Positions 54,133 through 64,000 of a DNA stretch of 64,000 bases are shown one piece after another. The stretch spans positions 150,026,679 to 150,090,678 of the forward strand of contig OW240920.1 in NCBI GenBank assembly GCA_933207985.1, in the 5' to 3' direction. The notes under the pieces were generated by a model that saw only the letters and a list, made by a program, of their open reading frames with translations, was not told the origin of the DNA and made no database searches. Origin of the DNA: Pelobates cultripes (lineage: Eukaryota > Chordata > Amphibia > Anura > Pelobatidae). Position 1 is the stretch's first letter, and the number at the start of each line of letters is the position of its first letter. The position numbers and the translations under genes are program-made.

Positions 54133-56007
54133 GTGCCCCAGGCATCCACGTGGTTCTCCCCCTTCGAACTCCTGTTCGGGAGAAAAGTTCGGGGCCCCCT
54201 GGATCTCGTACAGGAGCACTGGGAGGGCAACACAGATGATGGGGGGATCCCTATCATACAGTACGTACTGGAGTTCCGCAACCGGCTGCGGACTCTCACC
54301 GAATCAGTTCGGGAGAACCTGCAGGCGGCTCAGGACTGCCAAAAGAAGTGCTACGACAGGGGTGCCCGAGACAGAGTCTTAGACTTGGGCCAAAAAGTGC
54401 TAGCCTTGAGACCCGCCAAGAAGGATAAGCTCCAGGCGGCATGGCAGGGGCCCTTTAAGGTGGTGGAGCGAATAAGCGATACCACCTACATTGTAAGTAA
54501 ATGTTCGGATGAAAGACTGACCAAAGTCTTAAATGTAAACATGTTAAAACCCTACTACGAGCTATCAGAAGATAGCGAGGGGCTCCCTTTCCCCGATCTG
54601 TTAGACCCCTCACCCTGCAGTATTGACCAGGTCAGCCTTGGTCAGAACCTACAACCTCTAGTGCGAGGGGAAGCGTCCGGCCTGCTCTGGGAATACCAGG
54701 TCATGTTTTCTGCCATCCCAGGCTATACCTCCGCTGTGGTACACCGGGTAGAAACCCAGGGAGAGACGCCACTGCGGCAGCAACCATACCGTATCCCCGA
54801 GGCCGTGCGTGAGAGCATGCTGGCAGAAATTACCGACATGCTCAAGTTAGGGGTAATAGAACCCTCTCAAAGCCCTTGGGCATCTCCGGTAGTACTAGTA
54901 CCGAAGCGTGACGGCACCACACGCTTCTGTGTAGACTACCGGAGGCTCAACGACCGCACCATAACGGATGCATACCCCATGCCCAGAATAGATGAGTTGC
55001 TGGACTGTATGGCTGGGGGTAATTGCTTGACCACTCTGGATTTGTGCAAAGGATACTGGCAGATCCCCTTGGAGGCTACAGCCATCCCCAAGTCGGCATT
55101 CGTCACTCCTTTCGGGCTTTACCAATTCAAGGTTATGCCCTTTGGAATGAAGAATGCCCCGGCTACCTTTCAGTGGATGGCTGACAGACTCATGGAGGGA
55201 CTCCAGGACTTCGCATGTGCGTATTTAGATGATATTGCTGTCTACAGCCGCACATGGGGAGACCACCTAGGCCACGTGTCCAGGCTGCTCGAGAGAATTC
55301 ACCAAGCAGTGCTTACGTTAAAACCGGACAAATGTCACGTTGGTATGACGGAGGTACAGTACCTCGGCCAAAGGGTAGGGTCAGGTAAACAGCGGCCTGA
55401 GCCTGCCAAAGTAGAGGCCATAGCTAATTGGCCCCAACCCTGGACTAAGACCCAGGTCTTAGCCTTCTTAGGGACGGCCGGCTATTACCGGAAATTTGTC
55501 CCCGACTATAGCGCCCTGGCCAAACCCCTCACTGACCTCACCAAAAAGGCCCTTTCCAAACAGGTTACCTGGACCCCAGAGTGCGCGGCAGCCTTCCAGA
55601 AACTGAAAGCAGCATTGAGTGAGGCTCCTGTGTTGGCAGCACCCGACTACTCTAAACAATTTCAGCCCATGTTTGGGCTGGTGGGAGACGACGGCATGGA
55701 ACACCCGGTGGCCTATCTCAGCTGTAAACTTTTGCCCCAGGAGGTCAGCTATGCCACCGTGGAGAAGGAGTGCCTAGCCCTGGTGTGGGCTCTTAAGAAA
55801 CTCCAACCTTATTTGTACGGCCGGCCATTTACTCTGATGACCGACCACAACCCGTTGGTGTGGTTAAACCGGGTGGCTGGCGACAACCCCAGACTCTTAC
55901 GGTGGAGCCTAGCCCTTCAACCGTACAACTTCACCATGCAGTACCGTCCGGACAAACAAAATGGTAATGCAGACGGTTTGTCCAGCCAAACGGAATTGGA
56001 TGTTTAA
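54133..56007 (+). CDS. pol: Element I integrase end, RT and RNase H (longest open stretch)
   Basis: 624 codons. Residues 1-150: the end of integrase with the GPY/F-type module (WQGPFKVVERISDTTYIV). From about 210: RT, with QPYRIPEAV, VDYRRLNDRT, TTLDLCKGYWQ, FGMKNAPATF and AYLDDIAVYS (YLDD). From about 475: RNase H, with FGLVGDDGMEHPVAYLS, KECLALVWALKKL and TDHNPLVWL; the usual catalytic Asp of the DAS motif is not evident at FGLVGDD. Ends ADGLSSQTELDV. The direct fusion integrase-RT-RNase H on one frame proves the unusual domain order. Confidence 0.93.
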   Translation: MPQASTWFSPFELLFGRKVRGPLDLVQEHWEGNTDDGGIPIIQYVLEFRNRLRTLTESVRENLQAAQDCQKKCYDRGARDRVLDLGQKVLALRPAKKDKLQAAWQGPFKVVERISDTTYIVSKCSDERLTKVLNVNMLKPYYELSEDSEGLPFPDLLDPSPCSIDQVSLGQNLQPLVRGEASGLLWEYQVMFSAIPGYTSAVVHRVETQGETPLRQQPYRIPEAVRESMLAEITDMLKLGVIEPSQSPWASPVVLVPKRDGTTRFCVDYRRLNDRTITDAYPMPRIDELLDCMAGGNCLTTLDLCKGYWQIPLEATAIPKSAFVTPFGLYQFKVMPFGMKNAPATFQWMADRLMEGLQDFACAYLDDIAVYSRTWGDHLGHVSRLLERIHQAVLTLKPDKCHVGMTEVQYLGQRVGSGKQRPEPAKVEAIANWPQPWTKTQVLAFLGTAGYYRKFVPDYSALAKPLTDLTKKALSKQVTWTPECAAAFQKLKAALSEAPVLAAPDYSKQFQPMFGLVGDDGMEHPVAYLSCKLLPQEVSYATVEKECLALVWALKKLQPYLYGRPFTLMTDHNPLVWLNRVAGDNPRLLRWSLALQPYNFTMQYRPDKQNGNADGLSSQTELDV

Positions 56008-56096
56008 CTTGGACCGTTTCTTTTTTTCGGACATCCCCAAGCCAACCCGTCAGGGTCTTGGCAGGTATGCCGACCTATGGACTTATAGGGGAGCAG

Positions 56097-57081
56097 TGTG
56101 AAGAAATTCCCCACTTTTGCTTTAAACTGACAATTTGTATTCCCTTCTTTTATGTTAGCTTTCCCTATGGCATTCGGTAGGTGAAACTACCGAATCGAGA
56201 CCACCCTGTTGCCCATTATGAATACTTTACCTCCCTGCTTGCTGGGCATGTTCGACAAAAGTTCTGCACGAACGGTATGCACCACCGCCATTTCGGGACT
56301 TCCACATGTTCGCGGCCATTTTAGCTCCCGAACAGTGGTGTTTGCCGTCGAGTGTCTGGAACTGAAAACGGATACTCAAATAGGCGAACACCGCTGAATC
56401 CTCCATACCTTCAGTAAAACCCCATTAAAACTACCGAACGACCGGGCGTTCGGTAGAAAGACTCACTGACAGATGGGGAATCAAGCGAACCAAGGATGGT
56501 AGCTGGATGGCCGGCCGTTTGGGAGGTTTTTCATGCGACCTAAGACCGACTGCAGGGCCAGAATTCCGTGCGGTCGGTGAAAACTTCTAAGTCCCATATC
56601 TCCCGAACGGCTGAACCGAATGGACTGATTTTTTCATATGTTGGTCCCCTAGAGTACAGCTTACCAAATACCAAATTTATGCCTGTACCCCAAGTCCTTG
56701 GGGTACATCCAGACTTTGGGGAAATTATGTTCCGTTTTAATTATGTTAAATGGTTATCTGAGGGGAGGAGATGTACAGTATGTATATTGTTATGATTGGT
56801 TGTACAGTTAATTATATGGGAGGCTCCCTTGCATGGGCAGAATCCCATAAAAAGAGAATGCCTGTCAATAAATCTTTAGTTCATCTTTGTACCCTTCTTC
56901 TGACTACATATGCTGTTTGGGAGTTCGTGTGTTTTACTGAGGGAATTATCCAGGGACACTATTGGAATTACACTGGGATTCGTCTACCATAACTACCGAA
57001 CGGAGGGCTATATTCACTAGGGCTCTGGCGGTTCGGGAGGAAACTACCGATTGAGGTTTAAATGTACTTGGTTTCCTTACA
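56097..57081 (+). repeat. 3' LTR of element I
   Basis: 985 bp, same ends as the 5' copy. Relative to it, this LTR keeps about 60 bp around cccatatctcccgaacggct but lacks a stretch near gaattcatggaactg. Confidence 0.93.
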
Positions 57082-57086
57082 ATGTT

Positions 57087-57303
57087 CATCAGAGTAGGTT
57101 TTCCAAAAGAAATCCCCCCTGACCAGGGAACGCAATTTACAGAAGATCTTACCCATCAGCTATGGAAGATCTGTGGTATTAAGCCTCTACTCAGCTCGCC
57201 ATACAATCCCAGACTAATGCTCTCTGTGAACAATTTAATGGTACCCTCAAACAAATGTTGAAGTCCTTTACTGAAGAATACAAAGACTGGGAGCGATTCC
57301 TGC
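57087..57303 (+). pseudogene. pol: Element A integrase core, second part
   Basis: Resumes exactly after element I: RVGFPKEIPP, DQGTQFTEDLTHQLW, then LSSPYNP and the E-helix region, degraded by a frameshift. It ends in codons for WERFL, where LTR J is inserted; LPHLLFAY follows at 59132. Confidence 0.82.
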
Positions 57304-59131
57304 TGTGACAAACTCTCCTCTCCAAGTGAGTTTACCACAAGCTCCTGGAGGAGCCTGCTTGCCAGCCTCCTGTTCACAGACTATGGGCCCTGCAGGGAAA
57401 CCTATAAAAGACTACCAAACTTGACTGATCGTTGGCACTGATTTCATGGAACTGTTTTGGGCTTAGGACCATGCGCAAGGTGGGTCAAAATTATGACTTC
57501 CAGGAAATTCCTGAAGCCCTGAACCGATCTGGGTGATTTTTGGATATGTTATTAACCTCGATCGGGGCTCAGGGGATGTAACTATGGGTTTTTATGTGTT
57601 TTTAATGTTCTTTTTGGGGTTTCATAAAATTGTATGTGTTACAAAAGACTGGAAATCACTATGTTGCTGTTTTAACACACCGATTGATACTGTTTGCCAC
57701 TGCATAAGTGAAGCAGAAGACCACACGAATGGATTATGCGAACCCTTATGAAGGCTCCATTCGTGGTACGAACGGGGGACCCCCCACAAACTGGCGTGTG
57801 CCGCCACTTAACCCCGTCACCCCACAAACTACCGAACGGTCGACCACCCGGCCCTCGGAGTGTGGCAGCCATTAACCACCCAGGTGCCTGCGGTTTGCGG
57901 TTAACCACAACGTAATTGGTAGGCCTGGGGGCATCGACGTTCGCACCCAAAGTACCGAAGGGAAAATACCGAACTATCAACCGAACGACGACCCCCTACA
58001 GCGGGTCGTGTGGCGCTCGTTAACTTGTGGTTTTTGCGGTTAACCGCAGGTCAAGTACCCTGCTCCCAGGTGGTCCTCATTCCCTTACCGAACGAGCCCA
58101 CTACCAGCCAGACAGCGGGACTTAGCATGAACTGATACCGAGCTTAGTTCCACGAGTTAGACACGAGGTCCCGCTGCTCGCTAAAACAGCAGAAAACATG
58201 GCCGCCAACAAAGACTAATAATCCCAAAATGCCGAACGGACTTCATACGGCAGAAACAGTACATTCTGTTCGTGGGATTAGAGCGCCATTCGCATGTTTT
58301 ATTTACACGAACGAGAGCCTTCAGCTGAATGGTAGAATGTGTGGTTTCCCTTTATTAATGTAAAAGTTATGGATTTTTATGCAGTTTTCTGGGACATAAT
58401 AAAACGTGGTCTTTGGTGCGCTTGGAGATAATTAGATTGTATAACCGTTGGCCTCATTATCTCCAAGCTGGGCGGGTACTAATTCAAATGATACACTGTA
58501 TTGTGATTGGATATGTGTCTGTACTGTACCTGTATTCCATCAGGTCCACAGGGGGCTGTCCTTGGACCTGAGGAATCACATAAATTGCCATGTTATCACA
58601 GATAATTGGGTTAGATTAGTACAGCTCCTGATTCAATTATCTCCCAAGCACAGAGAAAGGATTTTATTTGTGTATGGGAGTGTCTCACTGTATGACTCTG
58701 TTTTTATTGGTTATTCACTTTGTGTCCCTGTGCCCAAAAAGGTCCACGTGGGTGTCACCCTTGTTGGGAAACTTGCATAAAAGGCCAGTGTGCCTCCATT
58801 AAAACGGCTATTCCAGCTTACACTCCAAAACAGTGTGTTGTCCTGTTGTTGGAGAGAAAGAAGATTTATTCCTGTGTCTGCTGTTCCAGCTTGCAAGGGA
58901 TTCAACAGGGTAAGTCCTTGTAAGGACTAGAGCTCCCAGGACTGGGTGTCGTCCAGTGCCTTGGGGTGTCTTGAGCTAATTCCCCATTCGTCTCCAGGAG
59001 AAAGTGGTTCCAGGACCCCAGTCAAGCCACGTCGACTGAGGGCAAAAGTGCTGAGGTTTGTCCCTTGTTCCAGCTAGGAAGCGGTCCTTGGTGGAGGTAC
59101 CCAGCCAGGGGTACAGGGAGCTCCTTATACA
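57304..59131 (+). mobile_element. Element J: solo LTR in element A integrase
   Basis: 1828 bp, TGTGACAAACTCTCC... to ...CTCCTTATACA, with perfect cctgc duplications (57299-57303 and 59132-59136). Same family as element L. It is longer because a B-like LTR segment (about 57625-58600, with ttggagataattagattg) sits inside it. Near the 3' end are cataaaagg and attaaaac promoter/poly(A)-type motifs. Confidence 0.85.
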
Positions 59132-59136
59132 CCTGC

Positions 59137-59600
59137 CTCACCTCTTGTTTGCTTATCAAGAGGTGCCACAGGAATCTACTGGGTTTTCCCCTTTCGAGTT
59201 GCTTTATGGGAGAAGGGTACAATGTCCCCTTAATCTCATTAGAGAACACTGGTTGGGGGAAACGGAACACGAGGGGACCCCCATCATATCATATGTGCTG
59301 GAACTCTGGGACCGCACGGAGCAGTTGGCTAAAATGGTAAAGGAGAACTTCCAAGTGGCCCATGGGGCAACAGAAGGTCTGGTATGATCGGGGTGCCTGC
59401 CAACGCACGTTCCGGGTGGGCCAAAAGGTCCTGGTACAAAAACCTACCAGCCAGGAAAGTTACAGGCGGCATGGCAGGACCCTTACAGAGTAGTGGCGCA
59501 GCTATGTGACACCATGTATATAATTGCCAGCTGTGCTGACAAAAGGATCCGGAGATCCTTTCACATTAACATACTATAAGAGTATCAGGAAAGGCAGGAA
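59137..59600 (+). pseudogene. pol: Element A integrase C-terminal part
   Basis: LPHLLFAYQEVPQESTGFSP, FELLYGRRV, then the GPY/F-type module (WQDPYRVVAQ-like, about 59470-59520) in shifted frames. Confidence 0.82.
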
Positions 59601-60678
59601 GACAGCTGCTGTATGTGCTCCAGCCACAGACGACCCCCGACAGTCTTTCCCTCCTCGACTTATTGGAGAGGGATCCTCAGATTGACCTCTGCAGCCAGGT
59701 AAAGCTAGGGGACGGATTAACGTCAGTAGAGCGGGATCAGGTCCGTCAGTTACTAGAAGGCAAGCGACAGAACTTTTCCCAAGAGCCCGGGTTCACCACT
59801 CATAGAGTGGAGACCACAGGGTAAGCCCCACTCAGGCAGCCGCCCTACCGTATTCCTGAAGCGGTCCGAGATGGAATGTGGGGGGAAATACAGGAAATGT
59901 TACAACTAGGATTCATTGAACCCTCAGTCCATGGTCTTCATCGGTCCTTGTCCCCAAGAAAGATAGAACCACTCAGTTCTGCATAGACTACCGGCAACTG
60001 AATGACAGGACGTGACAGATGCCTAACCGATGGGTAGATGAACTATTAGATCGCATAGCCAGGGGGTTATTATCTGACCACCATCGATCTCTGCAAGGGC
60101 TACTGACAGATTCCTCTGGCCAAGGAGGCTGTCCCCAAATCAACTTTCGTCACCCCGTTTGGCTTGTACCAATTTAAGGTCATGCCATTAATTCATGCCC
60201 CTGTCTTGGCTGCCCCAGTCCCTAACAAACGTTTTTGTTGTCCACACAAACGCTTCCATGTTTGGACTGGGGGCAGTATTAAGCCAAGTCAGAGAAGATG
60301 GAGGAGAGCACCCTGTCACATACCTCATTAGAAAGCTATTACCCCGGGAGGTGAGCTACGCGGCAGTGGAAAAGGATTGTCTGGCTTTGGTGTGGGCCTT
60401 AAAGAAACTGATCCACTTACCTATACGGATGGGAATTTACACTAATTACAGACCACAACCCTTGGTGTGGCTTAACCGAGTCGCAGGCGACAATGGCCGA
60501 TTAGTACGGTGGAGCTTGGCACTTCAGCCCCACAATTTCACTATCCACTACCGGCCAAGGAAGCAGAATGGCAACGCCAACAAACATAGCTCAGAAATTA
60601 GCAGAAGTCCAGACATCCCCAAGTTAACCCGAAAAGGGTCAAGCCGGGTCTGCTGGAGTGTTCCATATGGGGGAGCAT
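59601..60678 (+). pseudogene. pol: Element A RT and RNase H remnant
   Basis: RT motifs in several frames (RQPPYRIPEAVRD, FCIDYRQLNDR, TTIDLCKGY, FVTPFGLYQFKVMP). A deletion then removes the YLDD region, so at about 60185 RT jumps to RNase H (VHTNASMFGLGAVLSQ, KDCLALVWALKKL, PLVWLNRVAGDN). A polypurine tract atgggggagcat precedes the right LTR. Confidence 0.82.
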
Positions 60679-60766
60679 TGTGACAGATCCCCCTGTTCCT
60701 GAAATATAGTTTTATATTGACTAGTTTGAAAGAATTTACCTTGATTCCAAGGTTCTAGCTTATATG

Positions 60767-61335
60767 TGTCATATTAGATAGCCTATATTAAAATTGGCTA
60801 ACTTTGGCTCACGAAATGCTTAAATCGACACTTAAGACCATATACGTCTAGTTACGGAAGCAGCCCCCACCTGAGCTGTCTCTCCTAAATCAGTCTATTT
60901 CTTCTCTTTCCCAGAACTTATCTGTTATATGTTCATCTCTATGTCTTATCTGTACTCCTTCCCTGTTATTTCACTCCCTTCCTACTACTGTTCTATGAGT
61001 TTGTGCACGTAAGCGGTTACTTGCGTCATAGATGCGCACGCACGTTTTGGGGTTAGAGATCAGAGACCGCCAATTACAGCCCAAGGAGGGTTATTTAAAC
61101 CCAAATTACCTTTTCATGAGTGCCCTGTCGTGGTTTCCACTAGCTGGTTATCCAAGAGTGTGTTTCTGATCGTGTTTTTTCTGCTCGTGGTATTTGACTT
61201 TGGCTTCGTTTTGACTTCCCTGATTTCTGGTATCCTTGACTTTTGGCTTTCTCCGTCATTGTGTCTCTTTCTGCGTCCCTGACCTCGACAAGTATTTTGA
61301 CTATTCTGAGTGTTGGATCAACAGTAATCCTAACA
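60767..61335 (+). mobile_element. Insertion K: chromovirus-type LTR
   Basis: The second half matches the C-type LTR: gagtgccctgtcgtggtttcc, gacctcgacaagtattttgac, gttggatcaacagtaatcct and the end TAACA. The left border (about TGTCATATTAG) and a target duplication are uncertain, so a deletion probably accompanied or followed insertion. Confidence 0.65.
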
Positions 61336-61810
61336 AGCATACAGCGATGTTTGGTCGTCGAGTGTATGGAACTAAAATCGGGCACTCGACGGCGCGAACA
61401 CTGCTGGGACTTCCAACCCCATGGATGTTCGGTTCTATTAGATTAAGAAGAGCGGAGTTCGGTAGAAACAAACTCCCGAACGAGGGGCTCACGACTCATT
61501 TATGAACTATTACTTTAGTTATCTTATTGTGTTTTGTACTCCCGAAAGAGACCGACCGCTCAGCCTGAATCTATGGAACTCCTTTGGGCAAGCTCCTCGT
61601 GTGCGGTTTGGTTTAAACTATACACCGGTGGGGACTGCCCCTGGAATGTGTCATCAGAAACCCCTTGCAATGGGGACTTGCATATAAGGCCAGTTGTGGC
61701 TTCCATTAAAACAGTTCCACTTCACCCTCAACACAGAGCCTGGTCTTGTGATTGTAGGGAACAGCTATACCTGCTTTATTACCGCTTGGGAATACTACAG
61801 CATTACTCAC

Positions 61811-63046
61811 TGTGACAGAACTCCCTGTACCTCGCCAAAGGACCGCTTCCTAGCTGGAACAGGCGACAAACCGCAGCACTTCTGTCCACAGTCGCCGTGG
61901 CTTGACTGGGGGCCTGGAACCGCTCTCTCCTGGAGCCGAATGGGTAATTCACTCTAGACAATCCCAGGCACTGGACGACACACAGTCCTGGGAGCTCTAG
62001 TGCTTACAAGGACTTTCTCCATTGAATTCTCCACACTGGAACAGTGATTAAAGAGTAGCCCTTTCCCCTCGCAGTAACCAGACGATACATAGTTCTGGGC
62101 GTACATGCAGGCCACAACAGGCCTTATCTGCATGTCCCCATGCTAGGGGCTCTCCCTCCTGGACCTGAGAGTAACTCACAGTAAAAACAAATACACAATT
62201 ACATTGGGTCTCAGGTCCAGGACACTCCCATACAAAATCAGATAATCCCTCCCCTGTGCCTGGGAGATAAATGGATCAGGAACTCCAATTATCTCCAAGC
62301 ACAGAAAAAACACACTTTTTCCCAAACACCCCAAAAGTACCCTAAAAATGCATAAAACCCCACAAACGTTACATCCCTTGATAGCCCTGATCTGGGTGAC
62401 CAACATATCCAAAAATCACGCTGATCAGTTCAGGGGTTCAGGAATTTCCTGGAAGTCATTTATTTCACTAACCGCATGCATGGTCCCATGCCCAAAACAG
62501 TTCCATAGAATCAGGGCTTGCAGTCGGTCTAGTTCGGTAGTTTAAAAAAGTGAACAAACTACCGAACGGAATCCACAGTTCTACCCTGGAGCTTGTTTAC
62601 CTTATTCAGACGAATATGATTCCACTGAACAGTGTCTTCCTAAGTGTTATAAAACCAAACACAGGCGATCATGGAAGTCCAGCGGTGTTTGTGAGTTTCA
62701 ATATTGGAAAATAGTTCCATGAACTTGATGACCAAACACCGCTGCCTGTGTTCACGCGAACAAGATGGCCGCCACTTCGTGGTCATCCATAGGAATTGCA
62801 GCCACCCAGACGAACACTTAGAACACTGAGGTGGAAATTGCTACAAAGTAGCAATTAGGCTTAACAAGCTCCAGGGTGGTCTCCAGTTCGTGCGGCTGTT
62901 CGGTTCCCGAACCATATAGTCTAATTACACAAACGGAGACTTTTATATCACAGTTTACAGGATCCATAGTCTGCAGGCAGGAGGCTGGCAAGCAGGCTCC
63001 TCCAGGAACTCGTGGCAAACTCACTTGAAAAGGGGAGTTTGTCACA
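61811..63046 (-). mobile_element. Element L: solo LTR, J family, minus strand
   Basis: 1236 bp with perfect ctcac duplications (61806-61810 and 63047-63051). On the minus strand it begins TGTGACAAACTCCCC and ends GGGAGTTCTGTCACA, so its ends form an imperfect inverted repeat of about 15 bp. Confidence 0.88.
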
Positions 63047-63112
63047 CTCACACTAGGGGGAAAAGACATCTATGGTGGCGGAAACCCCTCTTCTCTCGGG
63101 GTGGCCGCCACA

Positions 63113-64000
63113 CCGCCTCCTTATCTATCTCCTATCTATCTCCGTCCTGCCTCCCTATCTGTCTCCGTACTGCCTCCCATGTAAATCGTGAGTGGCAGGT
63201 CACTTCCACGTCGGCAGCTAAGGTCTCTGTCCCCAGTTTTTCCTCTGGTACCCCATTTCTGGGGATTACCTTAGCAAGAAGCTATAAAGAGCAGATTGAA
63301 GCTTTTCTGTCCATGCAATGCTCACAAGCACAGGCATTGTGTTTGCAGCCTTTGCAGGCCTGCCCCTTCTAACCCGCCCAGACTTTCTGTGGCTGTCCAA
63401 TCACAGACTTCCCAATGCAGCTCAATGAGAAGTCTTGGCAAGGCAGGTGCTCTGGGCAATTGCTGCTTCTGGAGTTTATCTCTACTGAGCTAAACAAATC
63501 AGGAAATAACAGGGCCGGGTGTCTGATTGAAAGCCAGGAGGGGTGTAACAAGGTCAATTTATAAAAGTGCTAATTTCTATTGAGGACACACTCTTTACAC
63601 GTACACAAGCCATGTGTTTAAGGAGTCTGGAGTGTCCTGTAAGGGCTACCTGTCAGACTTATTGACGCTGACAGGAAATGGATCCATTGTGCTATTAAAT
63701 GTATAAAATACACTCCCCCGTCAGACAGACCACTCAAATAGACTCTGTCAATATATATCTTCTAGAAATACCCTCCTACCCAACGTTCCCCGGCTAAGCT
63801 TCATTCTAAGGAAGACCTGCCAGCCACGTGAATTGCCATACGAGAACACATTTTTACTTACAGAAGCTGTTGTGTAAGTTGTCGTGTGATCCTGAGGGAT
63901 CCAGGTAAGTTGTAAAACTGTACAAAAAAGATGAGACCAGTTGCTCTGTGATGGTGTCAGGACTGTCTTGGTACCATAACCAATACAGCGGACAGTAATA
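63113..64000. other. Flank right of the nest, no gene seen
   Basis: Begins with a tctatctcc/ctgcctccc tandem repeat (63113-63180) matching the flank left of 21758. The rest is plain sequence with small unsupported open frames. Confidence 0.5.

Larger units (their letters stand above)
50706..57081 (+). mobile_element. Element I: complete Gmr1-type Ty3/gypsy retrotransposon
   Basis: 6376 bp. LTRs 50706-51655 and 56097-57081 (TGTGAAGAAATTCCCC... to ...TTTCCTTACA) with perfect atgtt duplications (50701-50705 and 57082-57086). A tRNA-Leu primer site lies at 51658-51680 and the polypurine tract aggggagcag just before 56097. Coding order is gag, protease, integrase, RT, RNase H, which is a copia-like order with gypsy-type enzymes, the hallmark of the Gmr1 group. 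Several stops and one frameshift show that it is inactive. Confidence 0.93.
21758..63112 (+). mobile_element. Element A: Gmr1-type Ty3/gypsy element, host of a 41 kb nest
   Basis: The left LTR (TGTGATCCCCC...) and the right LTR (TGTGACAGATCCCCC... to CCGCCACA) are flanked by ctgcc (21753-21757) and ccgcc (63113-63117), a one-mismatch 5 bp duplication inside the same tctatc-rich tandem repeat. Between them, fragments at 22769-22975, about 23880-25251, 31739-31758, 45537-45855, 50318-50705, 57087-57303 and 59137-60678 read in order as gag, protease, integrase and RT/RNase H. Each pair is separated by an element with its own target duplication. About 5.7 kb belongs to A itself. Integrase precedes RT, as in the Gmr1 group. 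The copy has many stops and frameshifts and is dead. Confidence 0.85.
60679..63112 (+). repeat. Right (3') LTR of element A, with insertions K and L
   Basis: Starts TGTGACAGATCCCCC, loses similarity to the left LTR after ttatattgact, regains it at gcatacagcg (61337) and continues to 61810. It resumes at 63047 (ctcacactaggggg) and ends at ccgccaca. Confidence 0.82.

Noticed and set aside
57304..59131. DNA transposon with terminal inverted repeats (Ginger-like) for the J/L family
   Set aside because: The TGT...ACA ends and 5 bp duplication could fit, but promoter-like and poly(A) motifs, length and similarity to bona fide LTRs such as the 3' LTR at 9795-10515 fit solo LTRs better.

Overview
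Kind of DNA. This is a vertebrate nuclear window, most likely from an anuran amphibian. It has no operons, tRNA genes, rRNA genes or CRISPR arrays. It holds one spliced host gene followed by a very deep nest of LTR retroelements. The amphibian assignment is an inference: a tetrapod-like TFE3 gene occurs together with Gmr1-type Ty3/gypsy elements, a sushi-type chromovirus and a lokiretrovirus-like provirus. Region 1-7125: no gene is seen; there is repetitive upstream DNA, a chain of near-perfect hairpins (4557-5190), a G-rich tandem repeat, a 100-N assembly gap (5509-5608) and a 29-31 bp minisatellite that runs almost to the first exon. Region 7126-18030: a complete TFE3 gene (MiT/TFE bHLH-leucine zipper factor) on the + strand. 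It has ten coding exons whose phases all fit and which sum to 1545 nt, or 514 codons plus a stop. Intron 2 is a GC-AG intron. Introns 1, 2, 3, 7 and 8 carry minisatellites, and two more lie just downstream of the gene. The one in intron 1 contains ten CACGTG E-boxes, the core motif that TFE3 itself binds. Region 18031-21757: minisatellites and low-complexity DNA without a recognised gene. Region 21758-63112: one old Ty3/gypsy element of the Gmr1 type (element A, + strand) whose two LTRs bracket 41 kb because at least ten other retroelement units landed inside it. Removing the insertions at their target-site duplications (TSDs) rejoins the gag, protease, integrase and RT reading of A. The insertions are: an LTR fragment in gag (B); a complete chromovirus (C, 25252-31738) that carries a solo LTR (D); a composite block (31759-45531) containing a chromovirus-type LTR, an unrelated LTR (X) and a 12.3 kb provirus on the minus strand (F, 32225-44566); a solo LTR (G) that itself contains a small non-autonomous LTR element (H, 46226-49676); a complete Gmr1-type element with integrase upstream of RT (I, 50706-57081); an LTR in the integrase core (J); and two LTRs within A's own right LTR (K, L). 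Region 63113-64000: flanking tandem-repeat DNA with no gene. Most notable are provirus F and the E-box array in TFE3. F has a tandemly duplicated retropepsin whose second copy lacks the catalytic motif, a degenerate plus an intact RNase H, a Gag without zinc knuckles, and a short fusion-protein-like env. All retroelement copies here carry stops, frameshifts or insertions and look inactive.
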